Notes under the pieces: generated by a model | Databases searched by the model: none | What the model was told of the DNA's origin: nothing | What the model saw: only the letters and a program-made list of their open reading frames with translations | Program-made: the position numbers and the translations under genes | Source: Poa pratensis | Lineage: Eukaryota; Streptophyta; Magnoliopsida; Poales; Poaceae | Direction: 5' to 3' | Length of the DNA stretch: 64,000 bases | Assembly: GCA_947311845.1 (NCBI GenBank) | Contig: CAMZMU010000049.1 | Span: forward strand, 8,716,931-8,780,930 | Part shown: positions 48,403-61,515 of the stretch, piece after piece | How positions within the stretch are numbered: position 1 is the stretch's first letter | How the letters are laid out: each line of letters starts with the position of its first letter

Positions 48403-49218
48403 TTTTTTTTTTTTGACACATCCAAACTCCCACATCTATTCACCAATCGAACCACATACAGAGTACATAGATCGAAACAAAGAAGAACAACAAGTAAGGA
48501 GAGGATCAGGAAAGCAACAAGGAGCGCCGCTGCTGCGCACCACCTTCTTCAACCTCGAGACGAACCGCGAGCACGAGCACCACCGTCGAAGACGACGACG
48601 CAGGGACCCGCCGGAATCCGCCATCCCAGGAACGGGAGTACTCCTAGCCCGGAGGCGTTGTTGAGCCGCAGGAGGGCCAGCTCCACCGAGCTGGCACAGA
48701 CGACGTAGAAGCCGCATCGGCCGGGGCAGGGCCCCTAGCACCACCCGCTCCAGATCCATGGCCAACGCCATGAATCGGCCACCACCACTCCACCCTTCCG
48801 CGCAGCAGCCGCCTTGAAGCTCCACCGGATCCCCCGCCAGCACGGAAACCGCCACGCTGGATCTGGCAGGGATCGAAGCACGGCACGGATCCGACGATCC
48901 GCGGGTGCCAGGGCCGCAGACGCGCCGCCACGGAGCTCTGCCGAGCGCCGCCGCCGGAGAGGACGCGCACCTGCACCAAAAACGACACCGGCGACTCCGC
49001 CGTCTCCACGGCGCCGTCGGCTGAAGCCCCACAAGAACCTACCCTATCTACACACGTGAAACGGGGATCCCCCACCCTCCCGCCGCCGGAGCGGCCGCCG
49101 GAGGGCGAGGGATCCGGCGGATCGACGTCGAGGAGGTGGATCGAACGGGAGATCTAAAAATCGCCTCTCGCGCTACAGTGAACGGGAGGGGGACGACCAG
49201 CGCGTAGTCAGTTGGCAG
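48403..49218 (-). mobile_element. Short poly(A) retroelement with 16-bp TSD
   Basis: Flanked by CCTTATCTTTGTAAAT at 48,387-48,402 and 49,219-49,234, with an A tail on the minus strand (T run from 48,403). The ~816-bp body is GC-rich at its 5' end and ends '...gtttggatgtgtc' before the tail, like a LINE 3' UTR. No reverse transcriptase is present, so another LINE must have moved it. The minus frame from 49,075 (MGDPRFTCVDRVGSCGAS...) has no known domain. It may be a LINE deletion derivative joining 5' and 3' UTRs. Confidence 0.8.
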
Positions 49219-49281
49219 CCTTATCTTTGTAAATTATTGGATTTGACTAATGTGTCTTGTTGCTTTGTCAACACTAAAAGC

Positions 49282-49903
49282 AAAAGGCCTATAAACCTTT
49301 TCAAAAGTCAAGCTTCACAAAGTTGTAATTGTTGATAGTTAAATTGTGGAGTGTCACTGTCGTATGACAGTAACGCAGTTCTTGCCAGTGGCATGAATAC
49401 AGACTTCTGAAATCTGAACCGCGTTCCCAGTTCAGAAAGGGCAAACATGTAATGTGAAAGGAACACAACCGACCACCAATCCTAAAATGTACATATGGCA
49501 CCTATGCTGTTTAATTAGTTAATTCGATGCCCATGGGAGTAAGGGGAGGCGCAAACCACTCTAAGCCAAACATATCAGTCAACCTACTGATCAAAAGGCC
49601 TATAAACCTTTTCAAAAGTCAAGCTTCACAAAGTTGTAATTGTTGATAGTTAAATTGTGGAGTGTCACTGTCGTATGACAGTAACGCAGTTCTTGCCAGT
49701 GGCATGAATACAGACTTCTGAAATCTGAACCGCGTTCCAAGTTCAGAAAGGGCAAACATGTAATGTGAAAGGAACACAACCGACCACCAATCCTAAAATG
49801 TACATATGGCACCTATGCTGTTTAATTAGTTAATTCGATGCCCATGGGAGTAAGGGGAGGCGCAAACCACTCTAAGCCAAACATATCAGTCAACCTACTG
49901 ATC
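49282..49903. repeat. 311-bp tandem duplication, nearly identical copies
   Basis: Units 49,282-49,592 and 49,593-49,903 both begin aaaaggcctataaacc and end caacctactgatc. I saw one clear base difference (gttcccagttc versus gttccaagttc). The near identity implies a recent event. A 66-aa minus-strand frame occurs in both but has no known domain. Confidence 0.93.
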
Positions 49904-49960
49904 CATAATAAGTGCTTCTAATTTAGTGCAAAGTTGGCACTTGTTATGGATCGGAGGGAG
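49900..49960. mobile_element. Stowaway MITE, left end lost
   Basis: GATCCATAATAAGTGC pairs with GCACTTGTTATGGATCGGAGGGAG, followed by TA. The left CTCCCTCC is missing exactly where the 311-bp duplication ends, sharing 'gatc'. This suggests that the duplication or a deletion used that site. Confidence 0.7.
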
Positions 49961-49999
49961 TATGTTGGACTTACCGGTGACCTTAATAGTACACAGAAA

Positions 50000-51290
50000 C
50001 TAAAGGCAGCTAAGAGCACTGCATAGTTTAAGGCTCCCTTGGCCAAACATCGACATAGTCGTCCCACATCAGTTACAACGAAGTTTCCCCGTAGCTTCCG
50101 CGACAAAATAAAACAAGGCACTGACGCAGAGCTACAAATAGTTAACTGCCTAAAAGGTAATTACATCAACAGAACCTCTTCTATTATCCCCTTCAATTTG
50201 ACATGGAGATGCAACAGATAGAAGAGACAAAAAAATCAGCCTCGGCTAGCAGAAACCCACCACGACGCTCAGCGATGCACTCAGATTCCTGGATACAACG
50301 AAACATATGTTAGTAACCAGGTATTTTCCTTCATTGGTACCATAGCCAAACATCGTGAGCCTTGAAATTGACAACATGAAGAGTGAAAAGGTAACACATG
50401 CGCACTTGGTCTATATGCACTCAGATTCCTGGATACAAGAGCCAACATACGTTATTAACCGGATATTTCTCTTCGTCGCTAATATAAATAAACACCAGCA
50501 TGTAACGAGGTATTTTTCTTTAGCAGTAAGACAACGAAATAGTGTGGTGTATGCAGGGTCTTGAAAGGGTGAGAAGGTACTAGCAATTGGTCTAGAATCA
50601 AGTTAGTAGAGAAAGTTTGCTGGCAGCAACAGAAGTCAGACAAAGCGCATACCATTAGTAGAAGTTATAGGTTTATTAATTGGCAAAAAAAACATGTGAC
50701 TATGCATATACATGCTGCATATCTAGCTAGGACTGCTAAAACAACACAAGCTAGACGAGCTATCTGAGCTCAACTCGATCCAACCCTAGACGAATGAGCA
50801 CTCAAGCCTAGCGAGATCCAGATTGAATAGCTCAACAACGTTCAATCTCGGAATACCAACACTTATTTTGGGAGCTGAGCGTGGGTCACTCAAGCTTTGT
50901 CAAACCTACGCAATTTTCATACATGAGTCAACATTGCTTTTTAGCAACTCACATACACTTGATCCAGCTTATAAAGTTCCATATAAGATGTGTTGTCTTT
51001 TCTCGGGTTAACAAGCTTTGTCAAGCCACTCTCTAGATTACTCAGTTTGGTCCGCTTAGCTCGAGCTTAGAAGAAAGATCAAAGGCGAACTTTAGTTCGT
51101 TTGAGCTTTGCTCGAGCATTAGCTGTGGTTGAAGAAAGGAGAAAGCGGAAACAGAGCCAGTAGTTTTTAGTCCGCGATGTCTACTAAGATAAAACAAAGA
51201 AACATGAAGCAAAGTAGATTTTATCACCTCTAAGCAAGTGTCACCAGCTGCTATGCCAATACCTCTATGTCTACTTAGGTGGCATGAGAA
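50000..51290. other. Intergenic stretch downstream of UBP26
   Basis: No gene recognised. It contains short direct repeats ('ctcagattcctggatacaa' at 50,280 and 50,424) and AT-rich sequence. The UBP26 3' UTR should lie just left of 51,296. Confidence 0.5.
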
Positions 51291-51295
51291 CTCAT

Positions 51296-54200
51296 TCACT
51301 CGATGCTATGTCCTGAGTCCTGACAAAGCTGAGTTGATACACTTGATGTCAATAGTGTACCACGAAAGCCTTCCTCGGCTGGCAGTACATCAGCCTTCTG
51401 CCCTGAAATTTCATCTGAAATATCATAGGAAAACAAAATATCACGATCAGCAATCTCATGTTTTCAGGGATATTTAAATCTCATAATTGCTACTTCACCT
51501 GCTATATCACGGTTCTCAAACATTTCAGAGTCTTTGACCCATAGAACATCCCCAGGGAAAATGCCCTTGTCAGCAAGAGTAGCAAAATCATCTTCCATCT
51601 CAAAAGGGCCTTTATGAAGCTTCTGGTTCTCCTTAACAATCTAAATATGACAACAGAAATATTTGGACCGCGATTAAAATATAACAAAGCAAGATTTCTG
51701 CACCTAGACATAAAAGCGACCTGTGCATGTGTGCTTATCTTTTAAACAAATTGGAGAGAAAGCCTACATGAGTACATATATACGATTATTTCATGTACAG
51801 TGGCACGATTATCTGAATTTTTTTTGTGACCCCTTAGGTGAACACGAGGTTATTTTACGATTGACTTGCTAATACTATGAAATTCGATCAAGTAATCCCA
51901 CGAGTACTGAATTGCATGCGCCTACCAGTTAACCCAAAACTTAAGCTGTTGGGGGGAGGTATGCAAGCCATGACTATTTTTGTTAGTAGTGCGTTGGCCA
52001 GGTCTTATAATCAAGAGTCCGATACCTTATTGAATCGCACGCACCTACCAGTTAACCCAAAAGCTAAGCTGTGGAAAAAAGGTGGCAATATATTTCAACA
52101 GCAAGTGTAAACTATAGCTCCAGTGCTCCACTATGATGGTATGGTACGGTGCTAACTGATAAAGCACCGGTACTTTTAACTGGGACTAGTCAAACTGGTA
52201 ATTATTGATTGCAGCTAACAATGTTAAGCTTTAAATTTTAAAGTTTGAAATAAATTTTTTTTGGACAGATCAAATTATAGCAACCACAGATTAACTGTTG
52301 AAGTAATAACATTAAAATAAGCCTATCCAGTCTAGAAGGTTTTTAACTTTGAAGTAAAGTGTACCAGTCACAAGATTCACAGCTGATACTTATTTAGCGA
52401 ACTTCTTTCAGCTGAAACGGAATTAAGTTGTAGACATACCCCTAAAGATTCCCATATCATGAGTTTCAACTGATAGACTGTTGTAGAACCAGAGACTTTC
52501 AAACTGATTGAGTTCCCTGTGGTAGTCCTTCGGGAACGCTTTGAAGTCCGACGATCTGGAACAGGAGCTGAAGATGCCTCTCTAATTGACTTTGGTGCCT
52601 CTTTTCCACGCACAAGATAAACATGAATATCTTCGTTCTCGTAATTGAGTTTCTCCTTCAATGCACAGCTCTCGATTTCTCCAATACATTCTTCACAAAC
52701 CTAGCATACAAAATTCACAAGTAGAATTGAGAAATATGGGAATATCTAGCTCTTAGCACAACATATTGACTCCAGAACATAATTTACCTCAGGATCAGTT
52801 CTAACATAGGGTCTACTGTCCTCCGAATCACCATTTGTATCATTAATAGACTGGTCCGGATCTTCATCCAAAACTACCTTTGATACAGGTGACTCGTGCA
52901 GTTTATCTTGAGAGCTCTTGCTAAAAACAATTTCAGCACATATACCATTTGCATGTGCTACATTCCACTCCTCAGAGAAAGATTTCCAATCAGATTCCGA
53001 GATCATTGCTAATCCATCAATCTGAAAACCAAATAATATAGTTAATCCGCAATGTCCAGGCTATTTGTTTTCATCTTGTAACGCCACATATCAGCGAAAC
53101 AAGGGCCCAACTTAAAGATTGTTGGATAAATGCAACAGCATGATAGGCAACTAATATAATCATGCAAGAGCTTCATATTTTCTATCTAATATCACTATGC
53201 ATGTGTATTCATTAGCTTTGCCTTTCCAGATCCATACAAACTTTAAGAAACAAGTAAGTTAGGAACAGAACATCATAGCGGATATTCACACGTGCATCTG
53301 CCATGGACAGCCTCCAAACAGACAATAACACGGGGTTGACATTTAAGAGTAACTGAGGAAGAGGAATACATCTATAGTAAGGTCATACTGCACAGGCCAC
53401 AAGTACGAAGTTACAGGCAACATATGAGAGGTAGGAAGGAGAAGTCCTGAAGACACGTGAACTTACATTCGATGTATTCTGAGTGATGCTCCCACGCTTG
53501 CAAACTAGATCTAAAGGCCTTTGCAACAATCTTGAATGCTGGAAAATGATCAAGATAATGAACAAGAAATATTATATAGTTTATACACCTAATAAGTAGA
53601 GAACAAAGGTGGCGATATTGCAATTTAAAGTCAACAGAATAAATGGAGTCCAAAAAAAGCATATCTCAGTGACCAATCAAAATCTCCACAACACTATAGT
53701 AAACCCCACGTAAAGTGACAAAATAACAACGTATTGTGAATTGCGAATTCTTACTCATTAAGCAAGAGCACCAAACATGTGTCACGCCACAAATTTGAAT
53801 GAAGTTATGATGCGTGCTTATAGTAGTGCTTATCTAAGGATGACTGTTATAATGTAAAAATTGTTACATTTCTATATTAATTCACTGGCAGAGATGAATA
53901 GAATGTAAAAGTGCAGCATTAATAATGTACAACTCTTAGACCTCATTCAGTGAACCAAACTGGTATAGCACACTAACTTATGGGTAGATTAAACAATTTA
54001 TTCTGTACAAAACTTGCAAATCCTTGACCAAATTATCCTGACAATCAATTTTCACCACGATTATGTTCACAAGTCATCATGCACCGATATCTTCACTAAT
54101 GCTTTACATAAAACTAGTTTGCATACACGTGCATATGCACGTCTTAACACTATAGAGGAATTTTGGATAAGAAAAAAAAGTCATAGCGTGTCCTGCCAAA

Positions 54201-57200
54201 TGATCAAAATAAATGAACAAACCTAAGGGCAAACCCAATTTATTGGTGATAAATATTTGAATTATTGTAAAATAAATAATCTAACCCATGCCAAAAGAAT
54301 ACTCCCTTACACTTGTTGACTTGCTAGTTGCTACAGCCTGCAGCTCAAAAAGGTACGCGGCCATGAAGGCATGCATGGGCTTTTTATTATTCGGGAACAA
54401 AGACTGGATGGTTCCAGAACATAATGGAGGCACCTGACGCTACTGTTCATTGCGAATCCCTCAGCTCTGAGCCGTTAGATTTGTGAGACTAATGGTTAGG
54501 ATTGATACACCGAGTTGGATTCAAAATTGGTACACTATATAGGAGTATAGAAATACTAATAGTCATCTAATGATCTCAAAATAGAGAGTAGCAAATTAAC
54601 TTCAAACCATTTATCCTGACAGCAAGCATCGCATTGACCTGACTAAACGAATTTATATACTAGAGTTATCGTCTTTTCTGGCCTTTTCAGAACCAAATCC
54701 ACGTACCGGCATAAGGGACTAGTCAAGACAGAGTTAGTTTACCTTCTCACATTTAAGTGAATTTATAGCAGCTTCGAGACTTAGAGGTTCTGGTAACGAA
54801 GAAACATTTTTTCCAGTTGCTGTAATGTAAGCTTTCCATTCTGACAACCATGAGGAAGGAATCAGATAATATTTTTGCCCAGGGTGAAGTGCATAGCCTT
54901 TCCCAGATAGTAACTTTTCATGTCTCTGTCGTTGCTTCAGTTTCACCGCTCTGCAGAGGTAAATACCGTGCCAAAACGAAATTAATATCAACCATCCACT
55001 TTTAAGTAAACAACCCATTATCTCACATTAAGAAATCTGTTGTACTATGGCATTCTTAGCTCACCTAAGATTATCCACGACAGAAGCGACAACTGACAAT
55101 TTCTGGTCACAAAGTTCGCATGGTTGACAATCTGACGGAAAAGTCACAATATTGTCAGCTTTGCTTGCACTGTTGGTGTCATAGAGAAATATCCATAGGC
55201 TCTCTGGCACAGATACCCGCTTTGCGCCAGGAGCGTTCTCTGGAAGAAGCTGCCCATGGCTGCATGTTAGAGCACTTGTTGGTCCATTATCAGCATCAGA
55301 ATTGCTATCCACATTTTTTCTTCGCAACCAATGGGTCAACCTGGGGGTAACCAGGAACGCATATCAGTATAAGACTGGAGTGTGCAATTCATATAACTGC
55401 CAGACATACTTAGATAATAACTGTAACTGGTTAAGGTGCAAAAACTCAATCAATAAAACTATGATGATTGACCACACCGTGGTAATGCATTGTCCGACTA
55501 CAATAAACATATGAGCAGGGCTTAACCTAATATAACATGTCAGATAATGGTTGCACAGAAAGAAAAATAACATTGAGCAACATCCTTTAAAAGGTAAGAG
55601 GTAAAAACAAAAATACACAAACTTTAAATATGAGTATCATTGGTGGGACCGCAGATAAGAACTCTTACATAGACACACTAGTAGATCATTATCACGAGAT
55701 TGAAATCGGAAGGGCTATAAGCAGAATATTATATTTATATGTAAACAGCTCCAGAAAGGCAGCGGACGAGGAGAGTAATTTTTAGTGCAGTAAAACAATA
55801 TTAGTTTCCGCAAGTCATGTACAGAAAAAAAAACTGAGACGAGGATGTCATTTCCATTACCATGCCTTCGAAACAAAGTAACTAGGACCTTCAGGTATAC
55901 TTCCAGCAAGCGCTGCTTCTGCAACATTTTTTAATGATGCTTTTTGATCACGATAGACATCAGCAGACACTGCAGTTTTTGCTCCATCCTTGAGACAGTC
56001 CATGCAAACATCATCCTTGTTGAGTGTTGGGCCTCCTCCATACTAGTATGTTCCAATAAAAATGTAAGCAATATTCACCAAGGCTTTTCCGGAAGTGTTA
56101 AAAGTTCAGAACTGCTCGCAAAATATAGTGTTCTTGCAAATAATTGAAGTAAAATATTCGCACAAATAGCAAATATTTACTCCTGAGCAATCTGAGGAAA
56201 CGATTCTAAGAAACAAAAACCAGTAAGTGGAGCTTCTTACCTTGGAAAGTAGCTTCTCCCAAGCTTTAGCCGACAATCGCTTCATGGATGTGACCTTAGA
56301 TGCTGGAACCTTTCCATGTTCACATTGAATTGGACTGTTGTCTATGGAACTGCAGAACCAAAATAAAGTTGTAAGAAGGATAACCTAAGGCTACATCTTT
56401 TGAGAAGAATATATGTGTAACTTGTTACTGATCATGAATTGAGTATACATGTAAAATATATTTCTAGTCGATTTACCAGCCATTTGGTAAAATGTGCTCA
56501 AGCAGATATATGATGCTGAAATTATCTGAGATGTACAGAAGAGATACCACTTTCATACTACTTCCTCTGTCTGGATATATATAATGTGTATTTTGGTTGG
56601 TTATAAAAGTTAAGGCAAGGCTTTGACCAACAAGTAGCTATGTGCTTTATGTGATGCAAAATAGCAATCATACGTACTGTTTACATACAAATCTAATGAC
56701 ATCAATTCTGGGTCACATAATATATTTCCGATGGACAAATTATGATTGTTAAAAGTTAAGACATGGATTTGACCAACAATTAGTTCATTATAATGTGATT
56801 TATGTGATGCCAAATCACAATCATAAGTATTTTTGTATTCCCAAATACAAATCGAATGAAATCAATTCTGGGTGACATAATATATTTCGAATGGCCGAAG
56901 TTTTGTCTTAACCAATCAAAATATGCACTATATTCAGATGGATAAGTAAACCCCAAAGATTCAAAAGGCTAACCAGTGGTTTATATCACGTAAAGAAAAT
57001 CTGATCTAACTAACCTACAGCTTGAAAATGGACAATATTAGTCTAACAATAGCTGGTGTTAACAACAAGACCACTCAGCTCCTTCCACGTAAATGATCGA
57101 AGAACAGGTTAAACCTAGCAGTACAGACAGATAATGCCATTACAAGACTTTAACTTACCGTGACGGTTGTTGTGTTCGGTCAGGAAATGAATGTAATGAT

Positions 57201-59782
57201 ATACTCAGATACTTGATGCTTTGTGATACAAATTGCAGCATTATATGGGTTTAAAGCCAGCTTTTATTTAATTCCACAGATGTGTGGGCCATGATAAGCT
57301 AGCAACAATACTACTGATAGCTAACATTACAACCGTACAACGTGGTCACAGTAAGCTATGAATTTATACGGGACTGAGTAAGAGCATTTGCATGGATTTT
57401 GTTCTCGCGACACTGAATAATAAAGCATTCAAAAATAGTGGAAAACGAAGAGAGGAAAAAAGCGCTTTAGGGAACTCACGAGGGAGGGATAGCACTATCT
57501 GCCCACTGGCGAAGCCAGTCTGCTGAAATCCAGAAATAAGAATCATCGTCTGGAGTAGCAGGTGCTTCTGTCAGAATAGATTTTACTTCTTGGCGCCTCT
57601 CAGATATGGAGGCCAAAAAGCTATCTTTTTACTTCGGTACTCCTCACATTCCATTTCACATGATGCATTCAATGCGTCAATTTCATCCAGAAAATGTTGT
57701 GGAAGGAACTAGTATTGGCTTCCGCAATACTGTTGCTTCCCAACCATTGTCATCTTTACTCGAACGTTTGTACATTAGCATGTAAGCATCTGTGGAGGAA
57801 AACATCTCTCCCATAGCAGAAGTCGTGCAGCCTCATGATTGCTACTGCTATTCCATTTGCAACAGAACCTTCTGTAGAAGTACCTTGAGATTTCTGGTCA
57901 GCTTTATCAGATGACTTGCCTGGCTTTTCACCAAAAGGGTGAAAACCAAGTTTGGATACACACTCATCATCAAACTCCCACCACTGACCGCTACTTTCAT
58001 CCTTTATATGTGCCACATAGTGCCCACTATTAGCAGCACTACCCTTGTGAATCAAAATAGCAGCGAGGTCATAATTGTAACTAGATGAAGGGTTTGACAA
58101 CCGCTTTCCCATGTCTAGTTGTCCCGGAAAACTGAATGATGAAGATATCTTTTTCTTCGTTGTTGTCTGAGAATGAAATAAGTTAGACAAATGTCACAAA
58201 AAAGAGAGAAAGCAGACAAGACAGCAGTGGAAGGGATGTATAGCAAAAAAACTGTGGAGTAGCTTCAGAGCAGGGTGTATCACCTTTGGCAAGAAAACAT
58301 AACGCTTCAGCTGAAAATTAACGACAGGAGGGAGCGAGCGAAGTTTTATACAGCGAGTGGCATCTACCCTTTTCTGGCATGACTCACAGGAGTATTGGTT
58401 ATCCCCATTCAGTGCCTCCACACTCAAGTAGTCATCCAAACTTTCTTCTAAATTGTTTAAACCTTTGATGTTGAGCTCCAGTTCATAGAAGTCTTCCATT
58501 TTTGAAGATGCTTCAGAATCCCTTCCACATGATGAACACCTAAAGCATATGCAATGTCTGACATCAGTTCTCCACAAAATTAACCAGTACAATGAACTAA
58601 GCATGTGGTATTTATCATTCACTTATATATGTGCAGGCTGTTTGGATCCGAAATTGTTAATGCACTATATCCTTGGCACCAGGGACCTAAGTGTGTCTAC
58701 TTTATCTCTTCCTTCCTAAGTGCGAGTAACCAAAACAATAACAAAATCACAGTTTCTGCCAGAGCACAATAGTCCATCTAAGCAGTAAGCGCAGATCCAG
58801 CAAAAACTGAAGCAAGTACAGAAGACTTGATATGAGAGAACAAAAAGACAGCACACTGCAATAATAATCTTGGAAATGTAAACTTTGCAGAAACTAAAAG
58901 ATTAAATAGTTGTCTAAATTCAACCTTGAAAGCACTAGCAAAGAAGTCTGACTTGAAACGCATCTGGATATTTACCTACCGGGTCACATGCGACACACTC
59001 CCGCGGAACAAATGCTGGACGATATCCTTGGCACCAGGGACCCTGGAGTGACTCAGCGAACCCTCCAGCAGAGACAGAAACAAGGTAAGGAACTCATGGC
59101 TGTCCTGCTGAACCCCATTATCAAGCTCCAACGTCTTGATAAACGGCGCGGAGTCAATGAACGCCATCTTGCTGGCGTGCAGCTGCGCAAACAGCCGGGC
59201 CAGCTGATCGAGCACCGGGTGTTTCTCCAGGGTCTCCGGCTCCAGCGAGAAGATCCCCGAGCGGAAGGAGGTGTTCATGTAGAGGCACTGGAGGATGCTG
59301 TTGGCGTAGCAGGTGGCCCCCAGGTTGGTCAGCCCGGCGGGCGTCTCGGTGGACTCGCGGAGGTCCTTGGACGGGTCGGCGCCGAGGCCGCGGACGTGCT
59401 CGACGTTCTTCTGCCATAGCCCGGCCTTCCTCGCCCCGCCGGCGCCCGCGGGGATGAGCCCGCAGAAGCAGTTGGGCGAGTCCTTGGTGTTCCCGTGGCA
59501 GCCGTGGCAGAGCGGCCGGGAGACGTTGTACAGCTGCCGGATGTCGTCGGCCGTGACTGCGCCCGTGGAATGTATCCTCCTGCACATGTATACAGCAGGC
59601 AAAGACAGATTAGCAACGGAAACATGCATTGGAACCTGAAAAAATTCACTCTATGTCGAATCTACGCAGAGGGGAAGGGGAGAGGGCAATGCGTACTTGA
59701 GGACGGCGCGGGAGGGGCTGGCGGAGGACTCGTCGCCGGCCCGCGGCCGCTTGTTCTTGTTGCGGGTGTTGTGGCCGCTCAT
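51296..59782 (-). CDS. UBP26: Ubiquitin-specific protease UBP26 (frame broken in exon 4)
   Basis: Nuclear deubiquitinase of the family that removes ubiquitin from histone H2B. Thirteen exons on the minus strand: 59,697-59,782, 58,980-59,579, 58,284-58,539, 57,480-58,166, 56,241-56,349, 55,861-56,042, 55,065-55,340, 54,743-54,950, 53,467-53,538, 52,788-53,021, 52,440-52,700, 51,499-51,640 and 51,296-51,414. All have GT/AG borders. Start is [16 protein letters not shown]; stop is TGA. The Cys box [19 protein letters not shown], zinc-finger CXXC pairs (CSSCG, CESCQ) and the His box NSGHYVAH are present. DUSP-like repeats and a C-terminal ubiquitin-like region ([20 protein letters not shown]) follow. 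Exon 4 loses frame five times between ~57,858 and ~57,617; counting five missing bases gives about 1,078 aa, the expected length. It is either a real recent pseudogene or a local consensus error. Confidence 0.92.
56563..56948. mobile_element. MITE-like element in UBP26 intron 4, internally duplicated
   Basis: The left end CTTCCTCTGTCTGGATATAT and the complement of the right end (CTTATCCATCTGAATATAGT) form a degenerate inverted repeat, with 'tattttggttggttataa' inside. The interior holds two diverged copies of a ~190-bp segment (for example 'caattctgggt.acataatatattt' at 56,703 and 56,865). It lies between UBP26 exons 5 and 4. Confidence 0.55.
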
Positions 59783-60160
59783 TGTACCATCCACCGGAGA
59801 CGGCTCGCCGACCCTGCAGCGGAAGCTAGGGCATTAGTGGAGGCCGGAGGACGGGAGGAGGGGCAATCGGGGGCGGATCTACCCAGAAACCGTGAAGGTC
59901 CCCTCCCTAGCGAGATCGATTTGACTGATGGAATCGCTCGCTGGATGAAAATTGAAAAAACCTAGCTCGTACCTCGAACTGGAAGGACTGGGGCGGGGTG
60001 GAGGCGGCGGCGGCGGGGGCGTCCTATGCGGCGAGGAAGAAGTAGAGCGGCGATGAGGCGGGATGGGGGTGGAGGCGGAGGGGCCGGAGTTGAGGCGTCG
60101 GCGGGCGGCAGCTCTAGGTCCGGGAGTGGGGAGAGGAGGGAGGGACTAGGGATCGTCGGA
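59783..60160 (-). promoter_or_regulatory. UBP26 5' leader with probable UTR intron, and promoter region
   Basis: Just upstream of the ATG the minus strand has an acceptor (ccgctgcag|ggtcgg, near 59,815) and further upstream a donor (gttcgag|gtacga, at ~59,972). This suggests a non-coding first exon and an intron in the 5' UTR. The sequence to 60,160 is GC-rich, as in many grass housekeeping promoters. No clear TATA box was seen. Confidence 0.45.
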
Positions 60161-60394
60161 CTACGAATGAGTTTGTTGCCACACGATGGGAGTTGTCCCC
60201 CAGCGTCCGATCGAGTTTGTTAGCAAGATGAGGGAGAGAGGCTCGTGTGCGACGGATGGGCAACTAAATCATTCTGCAATCTCTCGTGTGTCATTCATCT
60301 CGGATTTCAGCGTTCATTGTCAGAAAAATGGCAAAATCTGCAGTCAAAACCGGAGGCAAATCATGATCAACCTGGATAAGAGGACCCTAATTAT

Positions 60395-61125
60395 AGTATG
60401 GTGGTCATCTTGTGGAGGATCAGCACTTTCACTCTCGATAATCATGTTGTGAAAAATCACACAAGTCATCATCACCTCCCACATCTGCTCTTTGAACCAA
60501 GTTAGAGCAGGATATCTGACAATAGCAAAGCGAGATTTGAGTACAGGAAAAGACCGCTCGAAATCCTTCCTGGAACCTCCTGTTTTAATACAAAATGAGG
60601 TTGGATGTTACCTAAAGGGTTGGAGATGATCTTGACAAATGTAGACCATCTTGGATATATGCCATGTCATATCAATGACCATTGATCTCGTACTTACATG
60701 GTGGAGCTTCGCTCAGATAGTCGGTTAAAAACCGTTGAGCATTGCAGCACGTTGATGTCATTGTGAGTTTCGGCCATACCAAAGAAAGCATGCCAGATCC
60801 ACAAATCATGATGAGCAACAGCTTCTAGTACGACACTACACTCTCCAACATGACCCTTGTAAACTCCTTTCCAGTCGAATAGACAATTCTTTAATGCCCA
60901 ATGCATGCAGTCGATGCTTCCAAACATCTCAGGAAATCCTCTAGCTGCGTTCTGTGCCATGAGCCTAGCAGTGTCAGCTTCATTTGGCTGTCTCAAATAC
61001 TTTGGCCAAAACACTGCAACCACCGCCCTGCAAAACCGATACATGGTCTTGATACATGTGGACTCGGCCATGCGTAGGTAGTCGTCCACTGTATCTACGA
61101 GAGCTCCATATGCAAGATCTCTCAA
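60395..61125 (-). pseudogene. PIF/Harbinger transposase remnant (DDE_Tnp_4)
   Basis: The minus strand reads [40 protein letters not shown] (first catalytic Asp), [20 protein letters not shown] and [16 protein letters not shown]. After a shift and stop it reads [20 protein letters not shown] then [20 protein letters not shown], the conserved C-terminal end with the last acidic residues. This is the Harbinger-family nuclease. The N-terminus is missing and the centre (60,500-60,690) is frame-broken, so it is inactive. The right element end may be near 61,513, where 'ggtggagatggtc' resembles a Harbinger terminus. Confidence 0.8.
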
Positions 61126-61515
61126 GGCGTACGAGAAGATACTAGGGACAGTACGACGGGAAGATAGTAGGCAGTGTCTGGAGGCGACGTCGACAAGGCG
61201 GAGGGGGGTGGCGGCGCCGGCGATTCAATAGGCAGGAGAGGGGTTCAGGCCGCAAGGAACGTTGGGGAAGAAAAAAATGGTCTGTGTCGCTGACGCGTCA
61301 GCCCCACCCGTCAGGATTCAACGAGGCGCGCGTTGCCGCGGTTGCCGGCACGCCCGCTTGCGTTTATAGAATCTTGGCGGGAAGCGGCGTTGCCGGAAGC
61401 TGTATTGGGGCGTGCCGGCAACATTTGGGCTATTGGGCACACTGCTGGGGGTCGATTTTGTGCCGGCGCGCCCAATAGGCCTATTGGGAGTGCAGTTCGG
61501 CGCACGGTGGAGATG

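Noticed and set aside
48413..49059. Arg/Ser-rich plus-strand frames
   Set aside because: Antisense of the GC-rich retroelement leader; no conserved motif.
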